Below are positions 1 through 7,486 of a DNA stretch of 64,000 bases, one piece after another (the stretch's first letter is position 1; each line of letters begins with the position of its first letter). The position numbers and the translations under genes were made by a program. The stretch comes from Paenibacillus sp. H1-7. GTDB taxonomy: Bacteria > Bacillota > Bacilli > Paenibacillales > NBRC-103111. The notes under the pieces were generated by a model. It ran no database searches and had not been told where the DNA came from. It saw only the letters and a list, made by a program, of their open reading frames with translations. The stretch spans positions 4,093,501 to 4,157,500 of the forward strand of contig NZ_CP031168.1 in the NCBI RefSeq assembly GCF_022354825.1, read 5' to 3'.

Positions 1-818
1 ACGATGCTGGTACAGGCTGCGATCACCGCAAGAACGAGAGAATAATCCAGACCAATGACCTGATACCCGATAAATAGCAAAAAGCCGATACAGAAGCTCA
101 CAATAATTTGTCCGCGGATGTACGAGCTGATCTGGTGACTCATTTCCTGCATAACCCGATACGACTGGTCGCGAATCGCAACCGGTACGAATGACAAGAG
201 GTAGGGAGGCAGCCTATCGCCGTCAATCAGCAAATAAAACAGGATAAACGGCACTGTCACCAAGGCAAGCAGCGTTTCCGTCAGCACCCCGAGAAATCCG
301 CTTAAGCTTGACCATGTGCGATTCAGCACGGCAGTAATCCGCTCCGTGATGGTGTTCATCAGTTCGTCGGAGTTGAAATGAATCGTTTGCGTGAGCTGAT
401 TGAACAAATCGCTGCCGATGACCCGTTCGAACTGGCTTCTGATAGTTTGGCTGTAAAATGGAATATTACGAACTAGACTTAACACTTGCTCACGAATGAT
501 CGGAATGCCGGTTCCGACGATTAACGAAATGATGCCAATGATGACTAAATAAAGGAGGATTATGGAGTACACTCTCCGTATCTTCCGTTTTTCGAAGTAA
601 TCCACGATCGGATTCAGCAAGTAGTACAATACGCCTGTCAAAATAAATGGAAGCAGCACCGTCTTTAGAATAACGGCCAACGGATGGAAGACAAAATGGA
701 TCCGGGTAAAAACCAATATATTAAGTCCGATAAGCAGCAGTACGGTTAAGAAGAAAATGAAGGGGTGTCGGTACACAAACACTTTGAATCGATCTGACCA
801 AATTCCTGGATTTCGCAT
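1..818 (-). CDS. AI-2E family transporter (PF01594), C-terminus cut by window edge
   Basis: The reverse strand is open from an ATG at 818 to the window edge, about 272 residues. It begins MRNPGIWSDRFKVFVYRHPF and runs into paired hydrophobic segments at roughly residues 20-40 and 55-75, a further segment near 90-110, then a soluble stretch of about 80 residues with amphipathic helices, then more membrane segments. That layout (N-terminal hairpins, soluble middle, C-terminal membrane block) is typical of the AI-2E/YtvI/PerM transporter family. Members export small molecules or act in Na+/H+ exchange; the substrate cannot be told here. GGGAGAGGA lies about 9 nt before the ATG. The missing end should hold the last membrane helices. 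A consensus promoter about 220 nt upstream on the same strand is the likely driver. Confidence 0.85.
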   Translation of the reverse strand, partial: MRNPGIWSDRFKVFVYRHPFIFFLTVLLLIGLNILVFTRIHFVFHPLAVILKTVLLPFILTGVLYYLLNPIVDYFEKRKIRRVYSIILLYLVIIGIISLIVGTGIPIIREQVLSLVRNIPFYSQTIRSQFERVIGSDLFNQLTQTIHFNSDELMNTITERITAVLNRTWSSLSGFLGVLTETLLALVTVPFILFYLLIDGDRLPPYLLSFVPVAIRDQSYRVMQEMSHQISSYIRGQIIVSFCIGFLLFIGYQVIGLDYSLVLAVIAACTSI

Positions 819-930
819 CGGCTGCCATCCTCTCCCGAACTACTAACTACGATTATCCAGTATGGACAGAATAAGGGGGATTTTAACCGTTTTGCAGCAA
901 AAAAAGTCAGTCAGATCAACAAAGGCAACT

Positions 931-975
931 AAAAAAACGACCGCGTAGGGCAGGTTACACCGCTTCGCGCTCGTC
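931..975 (-). terminator. Terminator-like hairpin in the leader of the AI-2E gene
   Basis: Read on the reverse strand, GACGAGCGCG (975-966) can pair with CGCGGTCG (945-938) with one mismatch, and a run of seven T follows (937-931). It lies between the strong promoter at 1044-1072 and the gene, so it could attenuate the transporter. The loop is long (about 20 nt), which lowers confidence. Confidence 0.4.
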
Positions 976-1043
976 CTTATGTTAAGATATGGTTGAAATG
1001 TGCTATAAACTATGATAGAATCATAAGACAATAAATCTAATAT

Positions 1044-1072
1044 ATTATATCATATTACTATATAAATGTCAA
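1044..1072 (-). promoter_or_regulatory. Consensus sigma-A promoter pointing toward the AI-2E transporter
   Basis: On the reverse strand TTGACA (1072-1067) and TATAAT (1049-1044) are separated by exactly 17 nt. The predicted start near 1037 would leave a leader of about 220 nt before the transporter ATG. The leader contains a GC-rich imperfect hairpin followed by seven U residues. Confidence 0.7.
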
Positions 1073-1107
1073 TTTTAATTTTCTGTAAACAAGTAAGGAG
1101 GTTTTTT

Positions 1108-1452
1108 ATGGAATATCTTCCATGTAACGGCTGTAGAGGCTTGTGCTGTGGTCCGGTTCCGGTTACCGCACAAGAGCTCAAGATCATTCGAAAGGCTCTC
1201 GATGCAATGCCGGAGGAACAGCGCAGTAAGCTGCAGCACCAGTTAAGATTCCCGGGCACGTGCATCTTTTACGATGACGATAACGACAAATGCGGGATCC
1301 ATTCGTTTCGGCCCGGCGTGTGCCAAGCGTTTGGCCATTACAGCAATTTGATCTGTTTTCGCAATCCGGCTGCCGCTGCTGAGGAAGGCTGGGATACTTC
1401 GGAAGAACCTGCAGGGATCTTATCGGTCGATTTTACGTGGAAAGATTTCTAG
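1108..1452 (+). CDS. YkgJ-family cysteine cluster protein (PF03692)
   Basis: A 114-residue protein with the Zn/Fe-chelating pattern of the CxxCxxCC family: Cys6, Cys9, Cys13 and Cys14 in CNGCRGLCC, then Cys52, Cys62 in KCGIHSFRPGVC, Cys72 and Cys83. The family is thought to bind iron-sulfur or zinc, and its biochemical role is unsettled. The start at 1108 was chosen over an in-frame upstream ATG at 1066 because AAGGAGG sits 6 nt before it and the cysteine motif follows immediately. The next gene starts 49 nt downstream in the same direction and may be cotranscribed, ending at a shared terminator. Confidence 0.85.
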   Translation: MEYLPCNGCRGLCCGPVPVTAQELKIIRKALDAMPEEQRSKLQHQLRFPGTCIFYDDDNDKCGIHSFRPGVCQAFGHYSNLICFRNPAAAAEEGWDTSEEPAGILSVDFTWKDF

Positions 1453-1501
1453 TATCGTGATATATTGGATGAGATTGAATTTTTAGAAAAGAGGACTTGA
1501 C

Positions 1502-1795
1502 ATGATCGATCATACCGTACTAGTAAAATTCGCAGATACAACTACGCAAGAGCAATTGCAAGAAGTGGTTGACCGGTTCAAGGCGCTTAGAAGCCATCTG
1601 ACGGGGGTTATTGACCTTCAAGCAGGAATTAATTTTTCGGAGAAAAATCAAGGCTACCAGGTCGTATTGTACGTCCGGTTCGAAGATCGGGCAGCTCTAG
1701 AAGCATACGGTCCTAACCCGCACCATCAAGCTGTAGCCGCATTCATCCGCGAGTCGGGACGTGTGGACAGCATCGTGAACGACATCGAGATTTAA
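1502..1795 (+). CDS. Dabb-family stress-responsive alpha/beta-barrel protein (PF07876)
   Basis: A 97-residue protein starting MIDHTVLVKFADTTTQEQLQEV, with the family pattern of an N-terminal hydrophobic strand, a helix, a central strand (YQVVLYVRFEDRAALEAY) and a late HHQAV motif. Dabb proteins form dimeric ferredoxin-like barrels related to antibiotic monooxygenases and polyketide cyclases. No specific reaction can be assigned. AGAGGA lies ahead of the ATG. It is followed within 25 nt by a strong intrinsic terminator. Confidence 0.88.
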   Translation: MIDHTVLVKFADTTTQEQLQEVVDRFKALRSHLTGVIDLQAGINFSEKNQGYQVVLYVRFEDRAALEAYGPNPHHQAVAAFIRESGRVDSIVNDIEI

Positions 1796-1815
1796 GAGTC
1801 GTCAGCAACTTTAAT

Positions 1816-1857
1816 AAGCTTAGTCTTGCGGCCTGTGGCGCGGACTAAGCTTTTTTT
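1816..1857 (+). terminator. Intrinsic terminator after the Dabb gene
   Basis: AAGCTTAGTC (1816-1825) pairs perfectly with GACTAAGCTT (1843-1852), followed by a T run to 1857. The loop is a 17-nt GC-rich stretch. Confidence 0.9.
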
Positions 1858-1942
1858 GATCCTATTGGGAAAGCTAATTTCTGTGATAAGAAACAGGCGA
1901 TGAAGACCTCGGACGATCGATAACGATGGCGGTGCGATGGCG

Positions 1943-2071
1943 TTATATCAAAGAGAGGATGATCAAGATCAGTAATGCAACGGATGATACCAAAGATAGT
2001 AAGAAAATAAATAATCTAAAGGCTCGATCCGGATCTCGCGGTTTATTCTGATTGTGTGTCTGGCGAACCAT
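1943..2071 (-). CDS. Small single-pass membrane protein, 42 residues
   Basis: A short reverse-strand frame encodes MVRQTHNQNKPRDPDRAFRL followed by a hydrophobic segment (FIFLLSLVSSVALLILIILSLI) to the stop. The charged N-terminus and roughly 22-residue hydrophobic tail make a convincing tail-anchored or single-pass peptide. It begins 7 nt after the stop of the Cse60-like gene, and a GGGAG purine run lies about 12 nt before the ATG, inside that gene's end. This suggests a two-gene unit, possibly expressed during sporulation. Not recognised by name. The hydrophobic profile and tight spacing are the evidence that it is real. Confidence 0.6.
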   Translation of the reverse strand: MVRQTHNQNKPRDPDRAFRLFIFLLSLVSSVALLILIILSLI

Positions 2072-2078
2072 TAGAAGA

Positions 2079-2276
2079 CTAATCTCCCGTGTTGCTAGTT
2101 CTGTAAACGACCAGAATGGTGCTGCGTTGATACTCGCTTTTATCCGGCTTGCTCTTGATCAATGTGCCGTAGCTGATGCTGACGAACTGGTCCTCTCTTA
2201 ACGTAGCCAAAAACTCATTCGCCTTTCTTTCTGCGTAGCTGCTGTCGGAGTCAATAAATTCTTTTACTTGAATCAT
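2079..2276 (-). CDS. Cse60-like sporulation protein
   Basis: A 65-residue protein, MIQVKEFIDSDSSYAERKAN followed by EFLATLREDQFVSISYGTLI and a C-terminal strand ending ILVVYRTSNTGD. This matches the short Cse60 family (PF10957), a sigma-E dependent sporulation gene product in B. subtilis of unknown function. The ATG at 2276 was preferred over an in-frame GTG at 2285 because the AAGGG purine block has normal spacing only to the ATG and family members begin M-x-V-K-x-F. The membrane peptide gene at 1943-2071 follows 7 nt later. Confidence 0.75.
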   Translation of the reverse strand: MIQVKEFIDSDSSYAERKANEFLATLREDQFVSISYGTLIKSKPDKSEYQRSTILVVYRTSNTGD

Positions 2277-2351
2277 TGGATTCACCCTTTTCGATTAGTA
2301 GTTGCGTTACCGCAGAGAATACATTTAATGTAAAAAAAGCCTGGAAGCAGG

Positions 2352-2387
2352 AAGGCATTCCGCTCTCATCTTAAGAGGGAATGCCTT
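2352..2387. repeat. Inverted repeat upstream of the Cse60-like gene
   Basis: AAGGCATTCC (2352-2361) is the exact reverse complement of 2378-2387, and CTCT/AGAG extends the helix inward past one bulged G. On the reverse strand it is followed by a small CCTG-CTTC-CAGG hairpin and seven T residues (2339-2333), so it reads like a terminator for reverse-strand RNA. No gene lies upstream on that strand, so it may be a leader element of the Cse60 unit. Confidence 0.5.
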
Positions 2388-2532
2388 GTCAGTTGAAGAT
2401 AACATATAAGTTCAAACGAGTCAATTACCGTTAGGTAAATATTGTTATTCTATAAGGCCTGATATTCATTTTGCTGAAACCGGGGTAAACAATGTACGTA
2501 TTAACAATCAACACGGAAAAGGAGGAATAGCC

Positions 2533-2718
2533 ATGCTGCGTAAACTATTAGGCAAGCTTCTCGGTACAAACCACAAATCCGGTGGATCCTATTATCGACC
2601 GCGTCATAGCAGTGATGATTACAAGCAAATAGGCAGAGGCAATAAATATCAACAGCACAATCAATATGGGCACAACCACTATAAGAAAAAGCGTTCTTCC
2701 AGTTCATACAGCAGCTAG
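2533..2718 (+). CDS. Small basic Ser/His/Tyr-rich protein, unknown function
   Basis: A 61-residue protein beginning MLRKLLGKLLGTNHKSGGSY, rich in Tyr, His, Gln and Lys, and ending KKKRSSSSYSS. It has a short amphipathic N-terminal helix and then a disordered polar tail. AAAAGGAGGAATAGCC gives an excellent ribosome binding site, the main reason to call it real. No family was recognised. Its stop is 3 nt from the convergent stop of the Ser/Thr kinase gene. The composition recalls small spore-coat or germination-associated peptides, but that is only an impression. Confidence 0.65.
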   Translation: MLRKLLGKLLGTNHKSGGSYYRPRHSSDDYKQIGRGNKYQQHNQYGHNHYKKKRSSSSYSS

Positions 2719-2721
2719 GAT

Positions 2722-3597
2722 TTACGTCAACGAGCGTAAAATAAGAGCAACCTCCTGGCGAATCTGCTGAACGGATTCGAATGGCTGGTCCGTCATGAGC
2801 AATCGGCGGAGCAGCTTTATTGTTTTGGGATCAATCGATAATTCCTGCTCCCAGCCGGGCTCCTCTTCCGAACGGGGCGATTTCTTCTCGGAGTAGCTGC
2901 TGTATAATAGAAACAGCAGGAAATGGCCTACCGCATAAAAGTCGCTCGTAACGTGAACGGCTCTTCGAAGTTTTTTCTCTGTCGGATCTTCGTCTTCAAG
3001 GTCTTCTTGTTCACCTTCTACGACTTCTCCGTCCTTCCATTCCCTGGAAAGCCCCAGATCAATAAGCTTTATATCATCTTCGTCCACAAGGACATTGGCA
3101 ATGCTAATATCGCGATGAATGATGCCCATCGAATGCATATACTCTACAATTTCCAATAGCCGCCCGACGATAAGCAGCGACTGCCTTTCGGTATACTGCC
3201 GGTTTTGTTGAAAGAGAAGCCGGTCGAAGCTGCTGCCCTCCATAAACTCCATGGTGAAGCAATGATGTCTCCGGAACCCGAACATCTCGTAAAGCTCCGG
3301 AATCGCTTGATGATGCAAACGGCTCATCATGCCGGTTTCCCGTACATAAATTTGCTCTGCTCTTGCCGCTCCTCCTCGCAGGGGAGAGATTCGTTTCATA
3401 ACGCATCGGCGGCCCTTTTGCATATCGAAACACAAGTAAGCGACGCCATAGCTACCGCTTCCCAGCTTTTCAAGCATTCGGTATCGTCCGGCGATGACGT
3501 TCCCAGGGCGAAACGATACATCCGCTAGCAGACGGAGGCCTTGATTAAGTTTTTTGGTCAAGCTTTGTAGAAGCAGCTTTCGTACGTGCCTTATCAA
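2722..3597 (-). CDS. Ser/Thr protein kinase (Hanks type), cytoplasmic
   Basis: A 291-residue kinase domain without a transmembrane or PASTA region. Visible motifs: glycine loop LGSGSYG at residues 45-51, ATP lysine K68 in VMKR, helix-C glutamate E87, catalytic loop H161-R162-D163 with N168 (HRDISIANV), and metal-binding D180-L181-G182 in place of the usual DFG. All catalytic residues are present, so it should be active. The start is a TTG at 3597, chosen because GGAGG lies 8 nt upstream and no ATG fits. A Glu/Asp-rich loop (about residues 186-206) lies after the activation segment. Substrates are unknown. Confidence 0.88.
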   Translation of the reverse strand: MIRHVRKLLLQSLTKKLNQGLRLLADVSFRPGNVIAGRYRMLEKLGSGSYGVAYLCFDMQKGRRCVMKRISPLRGGAARAEQIYVRETGMMSRLHHQAIPELYEMFGFRRHHCFTMEFMEGSSFDRLLFQQNRQYTERQSLLIVGRLLEIVEYMHSMGIIHRDISIANVLVDEDDIKLIDLGLSREWKDGEVVEGEQEDLEDEDPTEKKLRRAVHVTSDFYAVGHFLLFLLYSSYSEKKSPRSEEEPGWEQELSIDPKTIKLLRRLLMTDQPFESVQQIRQEVALILRSLT

Positions 3598-3747
3598 TCG
3601 GCCGGCCTCCGTTTCCCTATGAGCGGACTGCAGTCTTTCTTATATTATACATGGAACCTGGGTTCTGCTCTAATGCAGAAATAACCTGATTTCACCCGGG
3701 TTACGAACAACGAAACGATGGCACAATGGTAAGGAGGTGATAGCAGC

Positions 3748-4656
3748 ATGCACTTGTTTACCCCCTTGAAGCCGATGATTGTGAGCATCGGTAAAGAACC
3801 ATTTGATAGTGAGGATTATATCTTTGAACCTAAGTGGGACGGCTGGCGTCTGCTGCTGCACAAGCAGAACGACCGCGTGGAAGTGTATACGAGGAACGGA
3901 TTACAGGTGACCGGCAAGTTTCCGGAGTGGAGGGAGGCTGCGAGAGCCATCCAAGCCGATACGGCCATTCTGGACGGGGAAGGCATCGTTCTGAGGGGAG
4001 GCAGACCGGTATTCGATGATTTCGCTTATCGGGGAAGGCTTGGCACTTCTATAAAAATTCGCAGTGCGATGCAGACGCACCCGGTTACTTTCGTTGCTTT
4101 CGACGTTCTCATGACGAGCAGGGAGCATATTCATGAACCGTTAATGGAGCGGAAGGAACGTCTGATGGATATGATCGATCCGCATCCTTCCCTCATGCCC
4201 ACGATGTACGTATCGGGACAAGGAAAGGCATTGTTCGAGCTGACAAAACAGCGAAATATGGAAGGGATCGTAGCCAAACGAAAGCAGTCGCTATATGCTC
4301 TCGATACGAAAAGTCCCGATTGGTTGAAAATGAAGCATTTTAGATCCATCGATGTCGTCATTTTGGGCTATCGGATTCGGCCGTTCGCTCTGGTTATCGG
4401 CTTGCATTTCAGGACGATGGCTAACAAGCCGGTAGGCTTGGTGGAGTTCGGCTTTCAAGCCGAGGACAAGCGGCTTTTTCTGGAGCTGGCTCAGCACCTG
4501 GAAACGACCAAGGACGAACAAACACAGTGGCTCAAGCCAAGGCTCTGCTGCCGAATCGACTACCAGGAGAGGACCGATACTCATCAGCTGAGGACAACGA
4601 TTTTTAGAGGATTTTTGCCGGATAAGGATCCGAAGGATTGTGTATGGCAGTCGTAA
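3748..4656 (+). CDS. ATP-dependent DNA ligase (LigD/LigC ligase-domain type)
   Basis: A 302-residue stand-alone ligase. Motif I is EPKWDGWR with the AMP-accepting Lys at residue 29. Motif III-like FVAFDVL, motif IV MEGIVAKR and motif V WLKMKH follow in order, then a C-terminal OB-fold region. It lacks the primase and nuclease domains of full LigD, and no Ku gene is adjacent, so it resembles the single-domain ligases of Bacillales used in stationary-phase or spore DNA repair. AAGGAGGTGAT is a near-perfect ribosome binding site 6 nt before the ATG. The kinase gene is divergent. Confidence 0.9.
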   Translation: MHLFTPLKPMIVSIGKEPFDSEDYIFEPKWDGWRLLLHKQNDRVEVYTRNGLQVTGKFPEWREAARAIQADTAILDGEGIVLRGGRPVFDDFAYRGRLGTSIKIRSAMQTHPVTFVAFDVLMTSREHIHEPLMERKERLMDMIDPHPSLMPTMYVSGQGKALFELTKQRNMEGIVAKRKQSLYALDTKSPDWLKMKHFRSIDVVILGYRIRPFALVIGLHFRTMANKPVGLVEFGFQAEDKRLFLELAQHLETTKDEQTQWLKPRLCCRIDYQERTDTHQLRTTIFRGFLPDKDPKDCVWQS

Positions 4657-5354
4657 ATGGTAGGATATGGTTATTGTGACATCCTAGTCATATGATTCTA
4701 GTAAAATCCAGGCATTGATGCTAATGGAGGGACCGGAGTGCAAACATGCGTCAAACTGGACTCCGCTCCGTTGTCCACTTCGGTTAAGAAAATCCAGCTG
4801 AGGATGCGGATGTCAATTCAATATTGGTCGACGACATTAACGTAAGTAGGTAATTGCCGAGTTCTGTCACCTTGTTGCAGGAGCCGTAGGGATATTAGTC
4901 GTTATGTTTAACTCAGTAAAGTAACCGCTTTCATTCCATAGCCGGATTGTCATTCTGGATCAGGGGGTCGCTACCGAATTAGGGACTTGTGGTGAGTTGA
5001 TGGCTGTGGCATTATATCATGCTGCAGTGGATCCATGTGGCACTCGGTACGCTGCTCCTGGTATGGAACGATGCTCTTCGCTGGCAGGCGAACTTATACA
5101 AAAATATCTGGTCGATGACGTAATGATAGGCGGAAATTTCGGTTCATTCCCGAATGTTGTAGTAGACAGGTGGAGAAAGCAACCCGTGAAGTGAGGACAC
5201 GAAGGCGGAGCTTGCCGTACAATTGGAGAAGGAGTTTGTCCGTGAAGTCGTTGCTTTTCATCGTGAAGCCTCGATCAAAGGAAAGTCCCGGGAAGATTTC
5301 GACCGTTACTTCGTAAAAATTCGTGCAAACCTTCACAAGGAGGCAGATCATCCG
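4657..5354. other. Gene-poor stretch, possibly decayed coding DNA
   Basis: About 700 nt without a gene I can defend. Several frames read protein-like for short distances but none has a ribosome binding site or clear family. One is ILDQGVATELGTCG near 4950, reminiscent of a homocysteine methyltransferase start. Another is a 40-codon hydrophobic frame around 5010-5130 ending LYKNIWSMT. A third is an open lead-in from 5190, in frame with the cyclase gene (EFVREVVAFHREASIKGKSR). Interrupted frames in different phases suggest one or more old pseudogenes. Confidence 0.3.
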
Positions 5355-5885
5355 ATGAAAATTATAGACTTATCCGTTTCGATTCATACGGGAATGGATG
5401 TATACCCGGGAGATCCCACGGTATCCGTTGAAATCGTGCATACCCACGAGCAGAACCAGTGGGAGCTGCGCCAAATTACTATGGGCTCTCACACGGGGAC
5501 GCATGTGGATGCTTTTTCTCATATGAACTCAAAGGGCAAATCATTGACGGACATGCCTTTGACGCATTTCTTCGGTAAAAGCTACGTGGCTCGGCCTGAT
5601 CAGGACTTCCCTATCCGAGCAGGACTGTTTTTCCGGGAGGCTGCGGGTATCGAGCTGTTCGATAAAATCAAATCGGCCCAAGCGCCATTCGTCGGGGGCT
5701 TGATCAGCGAAGAGCTGCAAAGAGCGCTATTGTCGGAGCAAATCGTCACTTATACGGATCTAGCTAATCTGGAGTTACTTCCGGAGCAGACGCCGTTCAT
5801 GTTTTACGGCTTTCCGCTGAAAATTAAGGACGGGGACGGCTCTCCGGTCCGGGCGGTAGCGATGCTGGATTTTTTTCAATCGTAA
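5355..5885 (+). CDS. Cyclase-family metal hydrolase (kynurenine formamidase-like, PF04199)
   Basis: A 176-residue protein with the family's metal-binding signature HTGTHVDAFSH (His46, His50, Asp52, His56) and an opening typical of the group, MKIIDLSVSIHTGMDVYPGD. Members hydrolyse formamides or cyclic substrates using Mn2+ or Zn2+; kynurenine formamidase is the best known. No tryptophan-degradation genes are nearby, so the substrate is open. The start at 5355 was chosen over an upstream in-frame TTG at 5223 because AAGGAGG precedes it by 11 nt and the family begins here. The extra 44 codons upstream are protein-like but have no family match. Confidence 0.85.
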   Translation: MKIIDLSVSIHTGMDVYPGDPTVSVEIVHTHEQNQWELRQITMGSHTGTHVDAFSHMNSKGKSLTDMPLTHFFGKSYVARPDQDFPIRAGLFFREAAGIELFDKIKSAQAPFVGGLISEELQRALLSEQIVTYTDLANLELLPEQTPFMFYGFPLKIKDGDGSPVRAVAMLDFFQS

Positions 5886-5933
5886 CAAGAGACTCAACCG
5901 AGACCGAGCTATAAGTAAACGGCCGTTTTCACT

Positions 5934-5967
5934 CCTCAGGCTGCTGAGGGGCTGAGATCGGCTTTTT
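5934..5967 (+). terminator. Probable terminator after the cyclase gene
   Basis: CCTCAG-GCTG-CTGAGG hairpin (5934-5949), then a GC-rich tract and TTTTTT at 5962-5967. The T run is 12 nt from the perfect stem, so additional pairing in GGCTGAGATCGGC is probably involved. Confidence 0.55.
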
Positions 5968-6086
5968 TCGTATGGTCTGTAAAAAGCTTTCAGGCTGTTA
6001 TACGTCAGGTTTTACCAGCATAAGATGGTTGCAATGGGTTCGATCCAGATAGGCGGTTTGCAGAGCTTCTTGAGGAGGGAGATGAG

Positions 6087-7442
6087 ATGAACGACCCACA
6101 ATTCAGTGAGATGAGGAATTTCTCCAGGTCTTCGGGTGATACGAGCCTGTATAACCGCGACAAGCTCAGCCTTGATGCATTAGATGTTTATGTTTATGGA
6201 TTCCCTCTGGTTTTGATGGACATTACCCGACGAACGGGTGCGGTAAGCATCCCCCAGCGAAACCGATTTTATAATCAGAAGGTATTGGCGACTCCGAAAT
6301 TTTCACATGTCGTCCGGCCCAATGTAGATACACTATACTCCTCGGCATGGCTGGATCTGAGCAGAGGTCCTCTCCAATTGCATGTTCCGGATACGCTCGG
6401 AAGGTATTATTTGCTCCCTATGCTGGATGCGTGGTCTAATGTTTTTGCTTCGGTTGGCTCGAGAACTACGGGGAACAGCGAACGATCATTTCTTATCGTC
6501 GGCCCGGGCTGGCAAGGCAGTCCGTCTGGTGCCGATATCATTCATGCACCTACCGACACGGTTTGGATTATCGGCAGAATACAAACGAACGGTCCTGAGG
6601 ATTATCCGGCAGTCCATGCCATTCAACGAGGCTTCCAATTAACGAGACAGCAGCCCGTAGCTTTGAATACGCCTATCAGCGACCATATTCTCATCAGTGA
6701 CAAATCGCCGAGCGAGATTGTGAAGTCGATGGACGCGGACGTTTTTTTCAATCTGATGATGGAATTGATGTATAGAAATCCGCCATACCCTCACATTCAA
6801 TCGCCCGAGATAACACACAAGCTCCATTCTCTCGGTCTTATTCCCGGACCGGGCTTCAACTTCAGTAAACTAGAACCGCAGGTTCAAAAAGCACTGGCTC
6901 AAGCGGTACGGAGTGGACCGGAAATTATTAACAGAGCAGGGGAGCAGCTGTTAGCGGATACCGGGTGGAGTATGCCAATGAATAATATCGGATACTACGG
7001 AACCCATTACTGGGATAGGGCTATCATAGCCAATACATTATTCGGAGCGAATATTCCCGAGGATGCCGTCTACGCGTATGCATTCTCAGATACCAACGGC
7101 AACGCATTGGACGGAAGCAATCAGTACGTTATTCACTTCGCACCGGGCCGTCTTCCGCCGGTTCATGCCTTTTGGTCCATAACGTTATATAACAAGGACG
7201 GGTATTTGGTGAAAAATCCGCTGAACCGGTATTCTATTAGCTCTCATCACAGACAGCTTCATTATGAGGAGAACGGCTCGCTTACCGTATATATTCAACA
7301 CCATTCCCCAGGGGCAGAGATTGAGTCCAATTGGCTGCCCGCTCCGCAAGGACCGTTTAATCTCATGCTCCGAATGTATTGGCCCGAACCAAGCGTGCTG
7401 GCAGGGCAATGGCGTCCTCCTGCCGTTTCAAGAAGCTTTTAA
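6087..7442 (+). CDS. DUF1254/DUF1214 domain protein
   Basis: A 451-residue protein. Residues about 30-160 form a DUF1254 domain (VYVYGFPLVLMDITRR, then NVDTLYSSAWLDLSRGPLQL) and residues about 310-430 a DUF1214 domain (NLFGANIPEDAVYAY-like start, FWSITLYNKDGYLVKNPLNR). The family is widespread, mostly of unknown function, and often exported. No signal peptide is visible here, so this copy may be cytoplasmic. AGGAGG precedes the ATG. The WG-repeat gene starts 44 nt downstream, so the two could be cotranscribed. Confidence 0.88.
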   Translation: MNDPQFSEMRNFSRSSGDTSLYNRDKLSLDALDVYVYGFPLVLMDITRRTGAVSIPQRNRFYNQKVLATPKFSHVVRPNVDTLYSSAWLDLSRGPLQLHVPDTLGRYYLLPMLDAWSNVFASVGSRTTGNSERSFLIVGPGWQGSPSGADIIHAPTDTVWIIGRIQTNGPEDYPAVHAIQRGFQLTRQQPVALNTPISDHILISDKSPSEIVKSMDADVFFNLMMELMYRNPPYPHIQSPEITHKLHSLGLIPGPGFNFSKLEPQVQKALAQAVRSGPEIINRAGEQLLADTGWSMPMNNIGYYGTHYWDRAIIANTLFGANIPEDAVYAYAFSDTNGNALDGSNQYVIHFAPGRLPPVHAFWSITLYNKDGYLVKNPLNRYSISSHHRQLHYEENGSLTVYIQHHSPGAEIESNWLPAPQGPFNLMLRMYWPEPSVLAGQWRPPAVSRSF

Positions 7443-7486
7443 TATCCTATGACCTTTCGTATGAAACAAGAAGTGAGGTGTGTACT

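Noticed and set aside
843-1031. A 62-codon reverse frame in the AI-2E gene leader
   Set aside because: It begins at a TTG with no ribosome binding site and overlaps the terminator-like hairpin; the region is better read as untranslated leader.
3748-4656. Full two-gene NHEJ system (Ku plus LigD)
   Set aside because: Only the ligase domain is present and no Ku-like gene is in the window.
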